From contig CM059562.1 in NCBI GenBank assembly GCA_030386875.1, forward strand, positions 44,661,757 to 44,725,756: a stretch of 64,000 nt of DNA, in the 5' to 3' direction. This DNA comes from Morinoia aosen. Taxonomy: Eukaryota > Arthropoda > Malacostraca > Amphipoda > Talitridae. Position 1 is the stretch's first letter; each line of letters opens with the position of its first letter. Shown here one piece after another: positions 44,042-53,758 of this stretch. The notes beneath the pieces were generated by a model. That model had not been told where the DNA came from. It saw nothing but the letters and a program-made list of their open reading frames with translations, and did not search any database. The translations under genes were made by a program, and so were the position numbers.

Positions 44042-46371
44042 TGTGGTGTTCTCCCCCAGGCTGCAACACGCTTCGGGCAGACTTTGAGCTATCTTTTTCG
44101 TGATAGGATAGCCCGAAGCGAGTGCCTGAGGTACAACCGTATTCGGCAGGATATGGACAACACGGGGGTAACACGGTAATTATATTGGTGACTGTTAGGT
44201 ACACGGAACACGGACCATTACACTGGGCCCTCGGTGACTACTATGAGCACTGTTCGTTACTCGTAAATTACGTAATGATTGGAACACAGCACTAATACGT
44301 GATGGTTGAAATACAATACTATTCGAGAAGTACGTAATGATTGAAACACAATCCTATGTGAGAATAGTACACATATGTGGTGATTGAAGTACAATCCTAT
44401 TCGAGAATGACATAAATTGAAACACAATCCTATGCGAGAATAGCACAAATACGTGATGATTGAAGCACAATCCTATTCGGGAATGACGTAATGATTGAAA
44501 CGCAATCCTATGCGAGAATAGCACAAATACGTGATGATTGAAGCACAATCCTATTCGGGAATGACGTAATGATTGAAACACAATCCTATGCGAGAATAGT
44601 ACTAATACGTGATGATTGAAGTACAATCCTATTCGGGAATGACGTAATGATTGAAACACAATCCTATGCGAGAATAGCACAAATACGTGATGATTGAAGC
44701 ACAATCCTATTCGGGAATGACGTAATGATTGAAACACAATCCTATGCGAGAATAGCACAAATACGTGATGATTGAAGCACAATCCTATTCGGGAATGACG
44801 TAATGATTGAAACGCAATCCTATGCGAGAATAGCACAAATACGTGATGATTGAAGCACAATCCTATTCGGGAATGACGTAATGATTGAAACACAATCCTA
44901 TGCGAGAATAGTACTAATACGTGATGATTGAAGTACAATCCTATTCGGGAATGACGTAATGATTGAAACACAATCCTATGCGAGAATAGCACAAATACGT
45001 GATGATTGAAGCACAATCCTATTCGGGAATGACGTAATGATTGAAACACAATCCTATGCGAGAATAGCACAAATACGTGATGATTGAAGCACAATCCTAT
45101 TCGGGAATGACGTAATGATTGAAACACAATCCTATGCGAGAATAGCACAAATACGTGATGATTGAAGCACAATCCTATTCGGGAATGACGTAATGATTGA
45201 AACACAATCCTATGCGAGAATAGCACAAATACGTGATGATTGAAGCACAATCCTATTCGGGAATGACGTAATGATTGAAACACAATCCTATGCGAGAATA
45301 GCACAAATACGTGATGATTGAAGCACAATCCTATTCGGGAATGACGTAATGATTGAAACACAATCCTATGCGAGAATAGCACCAATACGGATGATTGAAG
45401 CACAATCCTATTCGGGAATGACGTAATGATTGAAACACAATCCTATGCGAGAATAGTACTAATACGTGATGATTGAAATACAATCCTATTCGAAAATGGC
45501 ATAAATTACGTAATGATTGAAACACAATCCTATGCGAGAATAGCACTAATACGTGATGATTGAAATACAATACTATGCGAGAATTACGTAATGAATGAAA
45601 CAAGCACCAATAGCGGGTAACGTCCGCGAGGACGCTACTTACGAACGCAGTGGCGAGACGTGATGATTGGTGCTGCGTCGTGCGACCGTTACGAACAGGT
45701 CAGCTGGTGCTAGCGGGGCGCCGAGACGAGGCTAGTCAGCTGGGTCGGGCCCAGCCGCCACGCGGTTCACCGTTGTAGCTGGTAAGTAGCTACGGCGAGG
45801 CTAGCCGGCCGGAGCGGGCGAGAGATGTCGTAGAGCGGCTTGGCCGACGACGCCGGCGCGGGGCGTTGCAACGTGACCTTTTTAAGGCTTTGAAACACCT
45901 TGAAGCGTCAAGACGCTACTAGGTTTAAGACCTTGCAACACCTTGGGGCGTCGATAGGCAGGGCCGGTCTCCGGAGCTTGGTGCAGGTACGCGAGAGACA
46001 AAGTCGATCTCGGAAGCTAGATGCAGGAACACGAGGCTGGTGCTGGAGATGTGACTTGAACGAGGACGAGGGCTTGAGTGAGAGCGAGCCTTGTTGGGGT
46101 CGCCTTATGTAGGCCTCGAGTGCAAGCCTTGAGTCCGGGCGTGAGTCCTGATTGGTCGCGAATTTGTGGGCCTGTGGTGCTGGAGGCCGGAAGCCGTTGT
46201 AGCTTACGGGCACCTTTTCTCATAGTCGCGAGGCGGCTTCTCTCAGTTCCCGTGTTTGGTTGACTAGGCGCTTCGGGTCCGGAGGTGCTCTGGAACGGAT
46301 GCGGTTGTAGTCTGGAGGCAGCTTTTCTCAGGTCTTGTGGAGGTCCGCGGCTTGCCGCTGGGATCACCACA
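44042..46371 (-). repeat. 5' LTR of the intronic Gypsy element (2330 bp)
   Basis: Same ends as the 3' LTR. The difference in length (468 bp) equals six 78-bp units. Non-array parts are almost identical to the other LTR, with differences seen near 45489, 45650, 46009, 46032 and 46247. It lies about 50 bp downstream of the VPS13-family splice donor. Confidence 0.93.
44245..45603 (-). repeat. 78-bp tandem array in the 5' LTR (about 15 units)
   Basis: Same unit as 38341-39232, with about 15 copies. Variant words (AAACGCAATCC followed by GTACTAATACG) recur 312 bp apart (44500 and 44812), so four units were copied together. One minus-strand frame is open for 349 codons (44354-45403), which follows from the period being a multiple of three. 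Confidence 0.9.
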
Positions 46372-46425
46372 GTATGTCTAGACAACCAAGAGAACAAGAC
46401 AAAAAGAACAGGCACATCGGCGTAC

Positions 46426-46514
46426 CTCCAGGGCTCCACCAGAGGCTCCCAGCCAGACAGGAAGCGGTTGTGGTACGAGTAGTTGATGGACCGCGTGCAG
46501 CTCGCCACACCGCT
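46426..46514 (-). CDS. VPS13-family lipid-transfer protein, exon (partial gene)
   Basis: Minus strand. The donor is CCTGGAG followed by GTACGC at 46425. The 5' edge is uncertain: an in-frame TAG at 46515-46517 sets the upper limit, and the pyrimidine tract before it is poor. It encodes SINYSYHNRFLSGWEPLVEP and a final Trp; the YN....WEPLvEPW box is the best-known conserved motif of the VPS13 middle/C-terminal region. The exon ends with two bases, completed in phase by the exon at 37554-37744. The Gypsy insertion lies about 50 bp into the following intron. Confidence 0.65.
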
Positions 46515-46519
46515 CTACA

Positions 46520-47190
46520 CGCGGTCCTGCTCGGTTCACATCTCGTGTTCATATTAAGCACCTTGCGTTGGTTCTTCTCAGATCAAAAACAGGGTATCAG
46601 AGTACCAAAAGAAATCAATACATAAAATTAATTCAAGGTATCTTTTTATTCAAGTACCAGAAATATGGACTTGCTGTGGAAACGACATTCGAGGAATTTT
46701 TTGAGTAGCACAGGCATATCATGGGGACAGAATTACGCACAAGCACGAATGCAAACCTAAAATATGAGGTGTTTAAAAAGTCACAAGCTCCCTTCTAAAA
46801 GAAAGTCTCACTTCCCTTTCAAGTCACACCCACCCTCCTTTATTGGCCCTACTCTCCCTCGTCAGAAAAATGGAAGATATGATGCTCACAATAAAGGAGG
46901 ATATGAGGGAGGAGACATGGAAAGATAGAAGGAAAGGAAAAGGAAATGTACACATCTTTCTAGCAAACACTCTAGCAAGTTCACAGTAGCTATGTTACAT
47001 AAAGCTTTTCATTACCAAAAAATTAACATATCATAAAAAATAAAACAGTTCTCTCAAAGCCAGTCTAGAATTTGAAAAATAATTAATGTAACATCTCACA
47101 TGTGAACTGAACATAATTCGCCTGGAATTTTAAATCACAAGCCATCAACTGAAGCATGTTGACCATCATTGTGCCATTTATTTTTCCATT
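46520..47190. other. Non-coding stretch, nothing recognised
   Basis: Purine-rich patches near 46880-46945, but no supported gene or repeat. Confidence 0.45.
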
Positions 47191-47199
47191 CTGACTAGA

Positions 47200-47990
47200 G
47201 TTCTAGAGTTCAATCATCTTACCTCCCCAAAGAAGTCCAAGGTGTTTCTCTGAGCTGCTGATCACAGAGTCTTGCAATTGCAGGCCAAAAGGGTACAGAT
47301 GAGAAACTCCACGGGTGTCTTCATTTATCTCAAGGTGAAGACAAGCATCTTGGAGTTTCTGCAATAGACAAACCTTGTAGTAATTGCTAAAGCTTCTATT
47401 TTGCACATTGCAATGCCGGTATCCATTACTGCCATCATGAATTAAAAGAATTAATATCGTCAAAAAGGGTCCCAGCTTTGGATATATTTGTCATATAATG
47501 TTGAAATGTTTTTACAGAACAGGGTTTTTTTTCCATTTTAACAGCTTTTTTTCTTCCATTCCATCTTTTTTGCTGCCCTTTTTGCCTTGATGGGGCAAGA
47601 AAATAATTTCCTTCAACAAGAGGGGTCATAAAATGTCTTGATATTTTCTGCCAATAAACATTGATCAAAATTCAGATCCGGTTGACCCAGGGTTCTTGAC
47701 AGCTTCTATTAGTTCCAGATTGAGAAGTTAGAGATGCTTTCAAAAGTTGTTTGAGGGGTAAAAATCATGTAGAAGTGTCTGGTATAATGATTGAAGTTCT
47801 TCTAGTACCAGTTCCAGGAGTTACAGTAGTGAGGATGTCATAGTAACATCATAAACAGTCTGACAAGCTCTTATGTATGCCAATTCATAAAATAGAGAGG
47901 CTCTCTTTCAAGCTGCTTGGGGAATTGAGCATGCTTACTTAGTGACTGCCCAAGAAGAAGAATATTTTTGACACCTTGTGAATTCGCTAG
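47200..47990 (-). pseudogene. Decayed or exon-like coding region, unrecognised
   Basis: On the minus strand several short frames follow one another: 47668-47435 (ISRHFMTPLVEGNYFLAPSR and a Lys-rich part) and 47463-47203 (KLQDACLHLEINEDTRGVSH and LQLQDSVISSSEKHLGLLWG). The second contains a convincing acceptor (GTTTGTCTATTGCAG at about 47359) and donor (GGGGAG before GTAAGATG at about 47226), so part may be a real exon. Coding-like pieces with stops extend to 47990. It could equally be a transposon-derived pseudogene. No family recognised. Confidence 0.3.
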
Positions 47991-48600
47991 CTTAGTTGAC
48001 CATTCTTTGAACAGGCAGTGTAATTAATGTCCAACTGAAATAGGTAGATTACCGTAAATATCATTATGCAGCATTCATTGCAGGTGAAACGTTCCCAGGG
48101 CAGTGACTGGCAAGTAGCATACATTAATTTCATACACTTAATTAATTTATAATTTACACATACATTAATTTCATAGTAGCATACATTAATTTCATACACT
48201 TCCGTAGAATTATCAATCATGACTAATATTATTTGCTCCGAGAGCAGTAATAACAAAATTTTGATACAACTGATACAAGAACTTAGTATAAGAATAAAAT
48301 GAATTGATATATAACTATAAACATACTACAATTACAATATGTTGTCGAGAATTTGTCCGCGACACAATCCTCTAAGGTGACTTATAGTCAGGTTCAAGTC
48401 AAAATTTTATTTAATCTTAACGTATAAGGAATAAAGGTTCTCGATACGAGCAACAAAGAACTACTACGCGAACACACGAACGACAAGCAACGCAAACACA
48501 CGAACGACTAAAAGATCAACGAAAAAATGTATCCTGACGAACTAGAAGGATTACGCATAATTAAGAATATATATGAAAATTAATGAGCAGCATAAGCGAC
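47991..48600. other. Non-coding stretch, nothing recognised
   Basis: A short local duplication of ACATTAATTTCATA words occurs near 48120-48200, and ACACACGAACGAC words recur near 48470-48510. No gene. Confidence 0.5.
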
Positions 48601-48622
48601 TGCTTCAAATGAATTGACGAAC

Positions 48623-49243
48623 GGTCGCCAGGTTCGAGGAAAGGCAACAACAGACGTCGCCAGGCTCCAGGTAAGGCAACCACAGACGTCGCCAGGCTCC
48701 AGGTAAGGCAACCACAGACGTCGCCAGGCTCCAGGTGAGGCAACCACAGACGTCGCCAGGCTCCAGGTAAGGCAACCACAGACGTCGCCAGGCTCCAGGT
48801 AAGGCAACCATAGACGTCGCCAGGCTCCAGGTAAGGCAACCACAGACGTCGCCAGGCTCCAGGTAAGGCAACCACAGACGTCGCCAGGCTCCAGGTAAGG
48901 CAACCACAGACGTCGCCAGGCTCCAGGTTAGGCAAGAACAGACGTCACCAGGCTCCAGGTAAGGCAAGAACAGACGTCACCAGGCTCCAGGTAAGGCAAG
49001 AACAGACGTCACCAGGCTCCAGGTAAGGCAATAAAAGACGTCACCAGGCTCCAGGTAAGGCAAGAACAGACGTCACCAGGCTCCAGGTAAGGCAAGAACA
49101 GACGTCACCAGGCTCCAGGTAAGGCAAGAACAGACGTCACCAGGCTCCAGGTAAGGCAAGAACAGACGTCACCAGGCTCCAGGTAAGGCAAAAACAGACG
49201 TCGCCAGGCTCCAGGTAAGGCAACCACAGACGTCGCCAGGCTA
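48623..49243. repeat. 32-bp minisatellite, about 19 units
   Basis: Unit: GACGTCGCCAGGCTCCAGGT followed by AAGGCAACCACA. Left units and the last one or two carry ACCACAGACGTCGCC. A middle block (about 48930-49190) carries AGAACAGACGTCACC instead. Because 32 is not a multiple of three and the unit lacks minus-strand stops, all three minus-strand frames stay open, each cycling through the same 32-residue period (e.g. LPYLEPGDVCGCLTWSLATS). These frames are a by-product, not genes. Confidence 0.92.
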
Positions 49244-50088
49244 CTGTTCGTGTTAAAAAGAGCGACGTTGAACGATCAAGATGGAAAACAGATGAATAAT
49301 TAATATACAATTAAGTATGCGAAAATGTGGCAAAGAAACAATTGTTCACAGTATAAATAAGTTGACTACCGTAAGAAATTCATCATTCACCTTCAATAAA
49401 AAGACGCCGTTAGACATTGCTTGGAAGAACCGCAGTTACTGACAAGTAAGACAAGAAGGCGCGCGCTGGCTCGGCTAATACTGTAGAGTGGAAAAAAATA
49501 GAACATGAGAATAATTCTTCACAACGACGGGTGTTAAGTTTCAAGTGGGAATCACAGCAATAATAAATCGGCAAAATAGCAAAAAGTAGCGCACCTGAAC
49601 TTATTAGGTCGTCCAGTGTGCTTCTCATTTTAAGGCGTGAGGTTAATTAAGAGAGGCACCGGAAGAACCGGTAAACGCAAGAAAAGTAAGTGAAAAGGAA
49701 GGCTACGTGGGGAGGAATTCAGCCCACTAGTAGAAGGCCCCTTTTCCAGGTTAAGTTTGAAGCATGCAATTTTTTTTAGGGTTAATTCAAGGTTAATTCA
49801 AGATTAATTTAGAGGTTTCAAGAAAAATGGAAAGACCAGCTCAAAGTTTAGTAGAGACTGGTTTAAAGAATTCATTAAGCACACACATTCAACCTTTCAT
49901 TCACTCATGAAAATTTAAGATAAGCATAAGGAGAAGAACTTAGGTGAGCTAAGCGCCAAGAAATTGAGCCAGCACGGTTTGTCTCCACGCAACGACTTCC
50001 AGCTCCGCCTCCGTCAAGGGTAGCGTTGGCCGGAAACTGCGATTTACGACTGGTAGCAGAGCGCAATGAAGGACTGCACGGTAGCCAG
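49244..50088. other. Non-coding stretch, nothing recognised
   Basis: No gene or clear repeat, apart from GGTTAATTCAAG-type words repeated at 49780-49810. Confidence 0.5.
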
Positions 50089-51535
50089 TCTAAAGCTCAT
50101 TTTACACCAGCGGTGTGGAGCGGCGGTGTGGAGCGACAGGGAACTTGCAATAGCTCCGCCCACGAGAGGATTGAGCGTCAGTGCGCACCAACTTGCTTTT
50201 ACATTGCCGCTCAATACAACGCTCCTTCCCGAGAGACAGCAATCGTAACGCAGGGTTCCCCCTCTGTTTTTTTCCACCCAGATCTTTTTTTTTCGATTCC
50301 TCCTGGGTTGCTAGGTTAATTTTTATGTATTGCTAAATATATGTGTTTTTTCAAGTCAGACAGTGAATTCATTATTCCCTGAAGTTAATTTAATAACGCA
50401 GTTAAGAATTATTGTTTCAACACCGTGTGCAAATGAATATCTGATTCAAAACCACGCCTATCGAATGGGGTAGAACGTGTTCAATATGTTTCTCGACCTC
50501 GAAAGCGTGTAACGAACGAGTATCTACGAACTACGATAACCGGCGATACGATAACCGGCGCATTTTGATCATAAAACTGGTCGTGCATTCCTTTAAATGA
50601 ATATCTAAAAATTAATTATTTTAAATTTCCAAATTTTCATATTTTTGCCGTACAAGTATTCAAAATGGCTAGCCCTCCATAAACGATCTCTAAAAAGAGG
50701 TATACGCAGTTTTTCAAAGAAGAATGGTTAATGGAAAGAATGAAAAACTGTCACAGTTTGCAACCTAAGCCGAAATTGGTAAGAGATGTCGTCATCATCA
50801 TCAACAGAGTACGTCACCAGCGTAATCTTGCACAACAGAAAAGACGTTTTAATGTTGAAATTTGCGCTGCAGAAGAGAATTAAGAGAGACAGGAATAAAA
50901 TCGGCATTAAAATCATTGTTTCTACTCACGTATGTTAACTTTTACTTTTTTCTTGCTAAAACTTCACTGCTACGTTTCTTTATTAACGAATCTCGATTTT
51001 TTCATGTTCAATCTACGTTTATCTGAATCGTTTATAACAACTGTTTATTGTTATCTTCTGCATGTTAAAACGTTGAGTTAATATTCAAAGTTGAAAGCTA
51101 ATTACTGGAAGATGTGTTAAAAATATTAATGTTGTAAGTAAATGATTGAAAACTATGCCTGCCGCACATTTTTAATATCGCTTAATTTTGAACAACACAC
51201 GTATTTATTCTTCAAGGACTTCTGCATTTTGCCTCCTTTGCCGAAGAAAATTGGGAAAAATATTTGAATTCACAAATGAATATATAAGAATAATCATCAA
51301 ATAATTAAAGTGAATGAGGGGAGACTGTTCATTGTTCATATTATTATCACTGGCAGCCCTGGTTTACTGGCAGTGCACATCGCAAATATTTAGCATGCAG
51401 AATGTTGCCGCTCCTTACCGTGAGCGTGGCAATATATAAGGGTCATTTTGCTCTGCTGTGGGCGGAGCTTATTTGGCTGGCGGGATGGAGCGACGGTGTG
51501 GAGCGCGAAGACACCGTCAGTGTAAAAGGGCCTTA
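50089..51535. mobile_element. Candidate TIR element (1.45 kb), ends diverged
   Basis: The left end has CATTTTACACCAGCGGTGTG, then GGTGTGGAGCGAC and AGCTCCGCCCAC. The right end inverted has CCTTTTACACTGACGGTGTC, then the same GAGCG-type words and AGCTCCGCCCAC. Imperfect terminal inverted repeats of about 90 bp are indicated. No target duplication or transposase was found, so boundaries and class are uncertain. Confidence 0.5.
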
Positions 51536-51763
51536 AGGCCATTTTGACCTCTCAGCTCCACCGCTCCCGGACTTAGCTTGTGAATAGGTCACTATAGGTT
51601 GCTACTTTATGTGAGTAGCAGACGTGCACCAATTTTGTGAGGAAATCCTCACAATGTAATATTTTATCTGAACATGCCTCTTGATTTTCCTCCAGCAATC
51701 ATTTGAAGGTTCGAAGCAGTGAAGTCTCAGCCGCAGCACCACAACCACCTGCTCCTCATCTGA

Positions 51764-53758
51764 ACAAGTATAACAGCGTGCCAGGCTCCCCAGCTCTGTG
51801 TCAACAACAACGCTCCGAACTGTCCGCCAGCAGCGGGGACACAAACACCATCCTCATCAGTGGTACAAGAAAAAATAGTTTTTACTAATAAGGACATTTC
51901 AAGCGTGGTAGACTTTTCTCATTCTCCAGATAATATGTTCGATAATTTTCGCGCACAAACCGATACTGGCAGTAAATTACCCCAGAGCGCAAGCTGTGAA
52001 AACAAAATAAAATTTCCAGTACAGAGCAATAAAAATAACACTCTTGCTTCTTTTAATGGCTACTTGCACCCTCTTCAAATAACAAGCTCTCAAAAAATTC
52101 ATGAAATTATTCACAATTTGTCTCTAACAACAGCGTTTTTCAATGAATCCCTAAGACAACGTGAGCCTCCTAGCCCGTCGTCGATTTTCTCTACAGTATC
52201 AAACATTCAGAACCTAACCGAACAGCTTTTTGCTTTAAATTCACATATAAGTTCTCAAGACCTTGCACCTGTGGTACCTGCTAGTATCTCTTGTGAAATC
52301 GACTCCAATTGTCGAGAACCTTACGACACTTTGCTGCTAGGTGATAATAATATCCTAAGCACGATCAGAAGAAAGGACATCGATCGCTCGCGCTTCGATG
52401 ACCTTCTCCATACTGTAAATTGCATGCCTAGATTTAAAAATTATATACTAAGTTTTGATGGTCTCTGCCACTCGCCCTCAGACCTTGCTCGAATCAAACA
52501 ACAAATTGTAAGAAAGTACGCACTTTCTCGCATTTATATTGCCAATGCTTGCAGTGCAAACAAATTCAACAAAGCGATGCATTTTTGCAAAAACCTGGGT
52601 TTAAACTTGATTCAATTTCAAACTTACCCAGATAATGAAAATGGTGACGCACTCAATAACTTTCAATGGCCTCGGACCCAGGAAGAGAACTTCTGTTTTC
52701 TTCAACAACTTGCGATGAAATCAACATTGCGAATCACCGTGCCATATTGTCCTCGTTTCAACAAATGTCAAGCAATAAATGGAATTGTAGATCATTCCAA
52801 TGAGGAGTCGAAAAATTCACGGAATGAGACAAATAGTCTCACCTTAGACTTTCAAAAAGCATATAAGCCTATGCACATCACTGCACATGGTACACAAAAT
52901 CCTTCAAAATTGATTGCGTCATCAAGCAGAGGTCTGAGTAACTCACTCACCCACAGCATGAGGAACGTAAATAAGCCTGGGCCTTTCCCTGATTCGATCT
53001 CAGACAAATATAATGTCAGTACGAAAAATAAATTTGCGTTACTTGCAACAGACACAAATAGTGATTGCGACATGCCCTCCTTTTCAACCAATTCTCAACT
53101 TTCCAGTGAGTACGCAGGAACCAAGGAAAGTCAAGCGAATACCGATATTCAAAACTATTCCAAAGAAAATCAAATTATTCGAAAAAAATCTTATGCCTCT
53201 GCCGGGCCTCCGTCGAACGACCAAACTAATACTGCTACCGAAAAATCAACAGTGAATCAAATTTGCACACGCGTTGCATACACACTGGACGACTTGAAAC
53301 GATCGCTCAAATATGAGCCTGCTTACACTGTAGGTGACGGACACTGTCTCCTCCACGCCGTAACGACGCAGCTTGCTTCACAACAAAAATCGAAATGGAA
53401 TTATATAACTCTGAAAAAAGCCATCAAAACTGAGAGCTCCAGAAACAAGGACCAGTATGCAAAATTCGTTGACAAGAACAACGGCAGTTTCGAACAACTC
53501 ATCGATAAATACATCGATAGAAAAGTCTTCGATCACGCAGTTGGAGACCTCATACCCCAAATACTTTCTAATGTAACGAGAACACCAATTCACGTATTTG
53601 ATGAAAGAGACAATGGGATTTGGAAGACGACAATCTCCCCTACATCAAATGCTCTGATAAACTGTCCTCCCGTAAACATACACCGGAAACAGGACCACTA
53701 TTGCGCCCTCTTGAAAATGCGTGATGAAAATCGTGTTACTCCCTCCCCCATTTTGTGA
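51764..53758 (+). CDS. LINE ORF1 with C-terminal OTU-type cysteine protease domain
   Basis: Open frame from 51764; the first ATG is at 51935, so the true start is unclear. The N-terminal part is Ser/Asn-rich. A middle segment (about 52330-52640) has LLLGDNN and a hydrophobic core that faintly recalls the SGNH esterases of CR1/L2 ORF1 proteins. The last 140 residues look like an OTU domain: YTVGDGHCLLHAV (Cys codon at 53345) and HYCALL (His codon at 53696), about 117 residues apart as in OTU deubiquitinases. Removing ubiquitin or cleaving a polyprotein are possible roles; neither is shown. The next ORF follows in the same frame after TGA CTA. Confidence 0.8.
   Translation, partial: TSITACQAPQLCVNNNAPNCPPAAGTQTPSSSVVQEKIVFTNKDISSVVDFSHSPDNMFDNFRAQTDTGSKLPQSASCENKIKFPVQSNKNNTLASFNGYLHPLQITSSQKIHEIIHNLSLTTAFFNESLRQREPPSPSSIFSTVSNIQNLTEQLFALNSHISSQDLAPVVPASISCEIDSNCREPYDTLLLGDNNILSTIRRKDIDRSRFDDLLHTVNCMPRFKNYILSFDGLCHSPSDLARIKQQIVRKYALSRIYIANACSANKFNKAMHFCKNLGLNLIQFQTYPDNENGDALNNFQWPRTQEENFCFLQQLAMKSTLRITVPYCPRFNKCQAINGIVDHSNEESKNSRNETNSLTLDFQKAYKPMHITAHGTQNPSKLIASSSRGLSNSLTHSMRNVNKPGPFPDSISDKYNVSTKNKFALLATDTNSDCDMPSFSTNSQLSSEYAGTKESQANTDIQNYSKENQIIRKKSYASAGPPSNDQTNTATEKSTVNQICTRVAYTLDDLKRSLKYEPAYTVGDGHCLLHAVTTQLASQQKSKWNYITLKKAIKTESSRNKDQYAKFVDKNNGSFEQLIDKYIDRKVFDHAVGDLIPQILSNVTRTPIHVFDERDNGIWKTTISPTSNALINCPPVNIHRKQDHYCALLKMRDENRVTPSPIL

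Larger units (their letters stand above)
38139..46371 (-). mobile_element. Nearly intact Gypsy LTR retrotransposon in a VPS13-family intron
   Basis: Complete structure on the minus strand: 5' LTR (44042-46371), primer-binding site, gag, pol, polypurine tract, 3' LTR (38139-40000). GTAT stands just outside both ends (38135-38138 and 46372-46375), a 4-bp target duplication typical of Gypsy elements. Outside the tandem array I count about five differences between the LTRs, so insertion was recent. Gag has a Cys-His-Cys-Cys finger like the CsRn1/Kabuki group. One TAA in pol is the only lesion seen. It lies in sense orientation with the host gene, about 50 bp past a splice donor. Confidence 0.93.

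Noticed and set aside
48561-48967. Three overlapping minus-strand ORFs (107-124 codons)
   Set aside because: They are by-products of the 32-bp minisatellite, which lacks stops on that strand.
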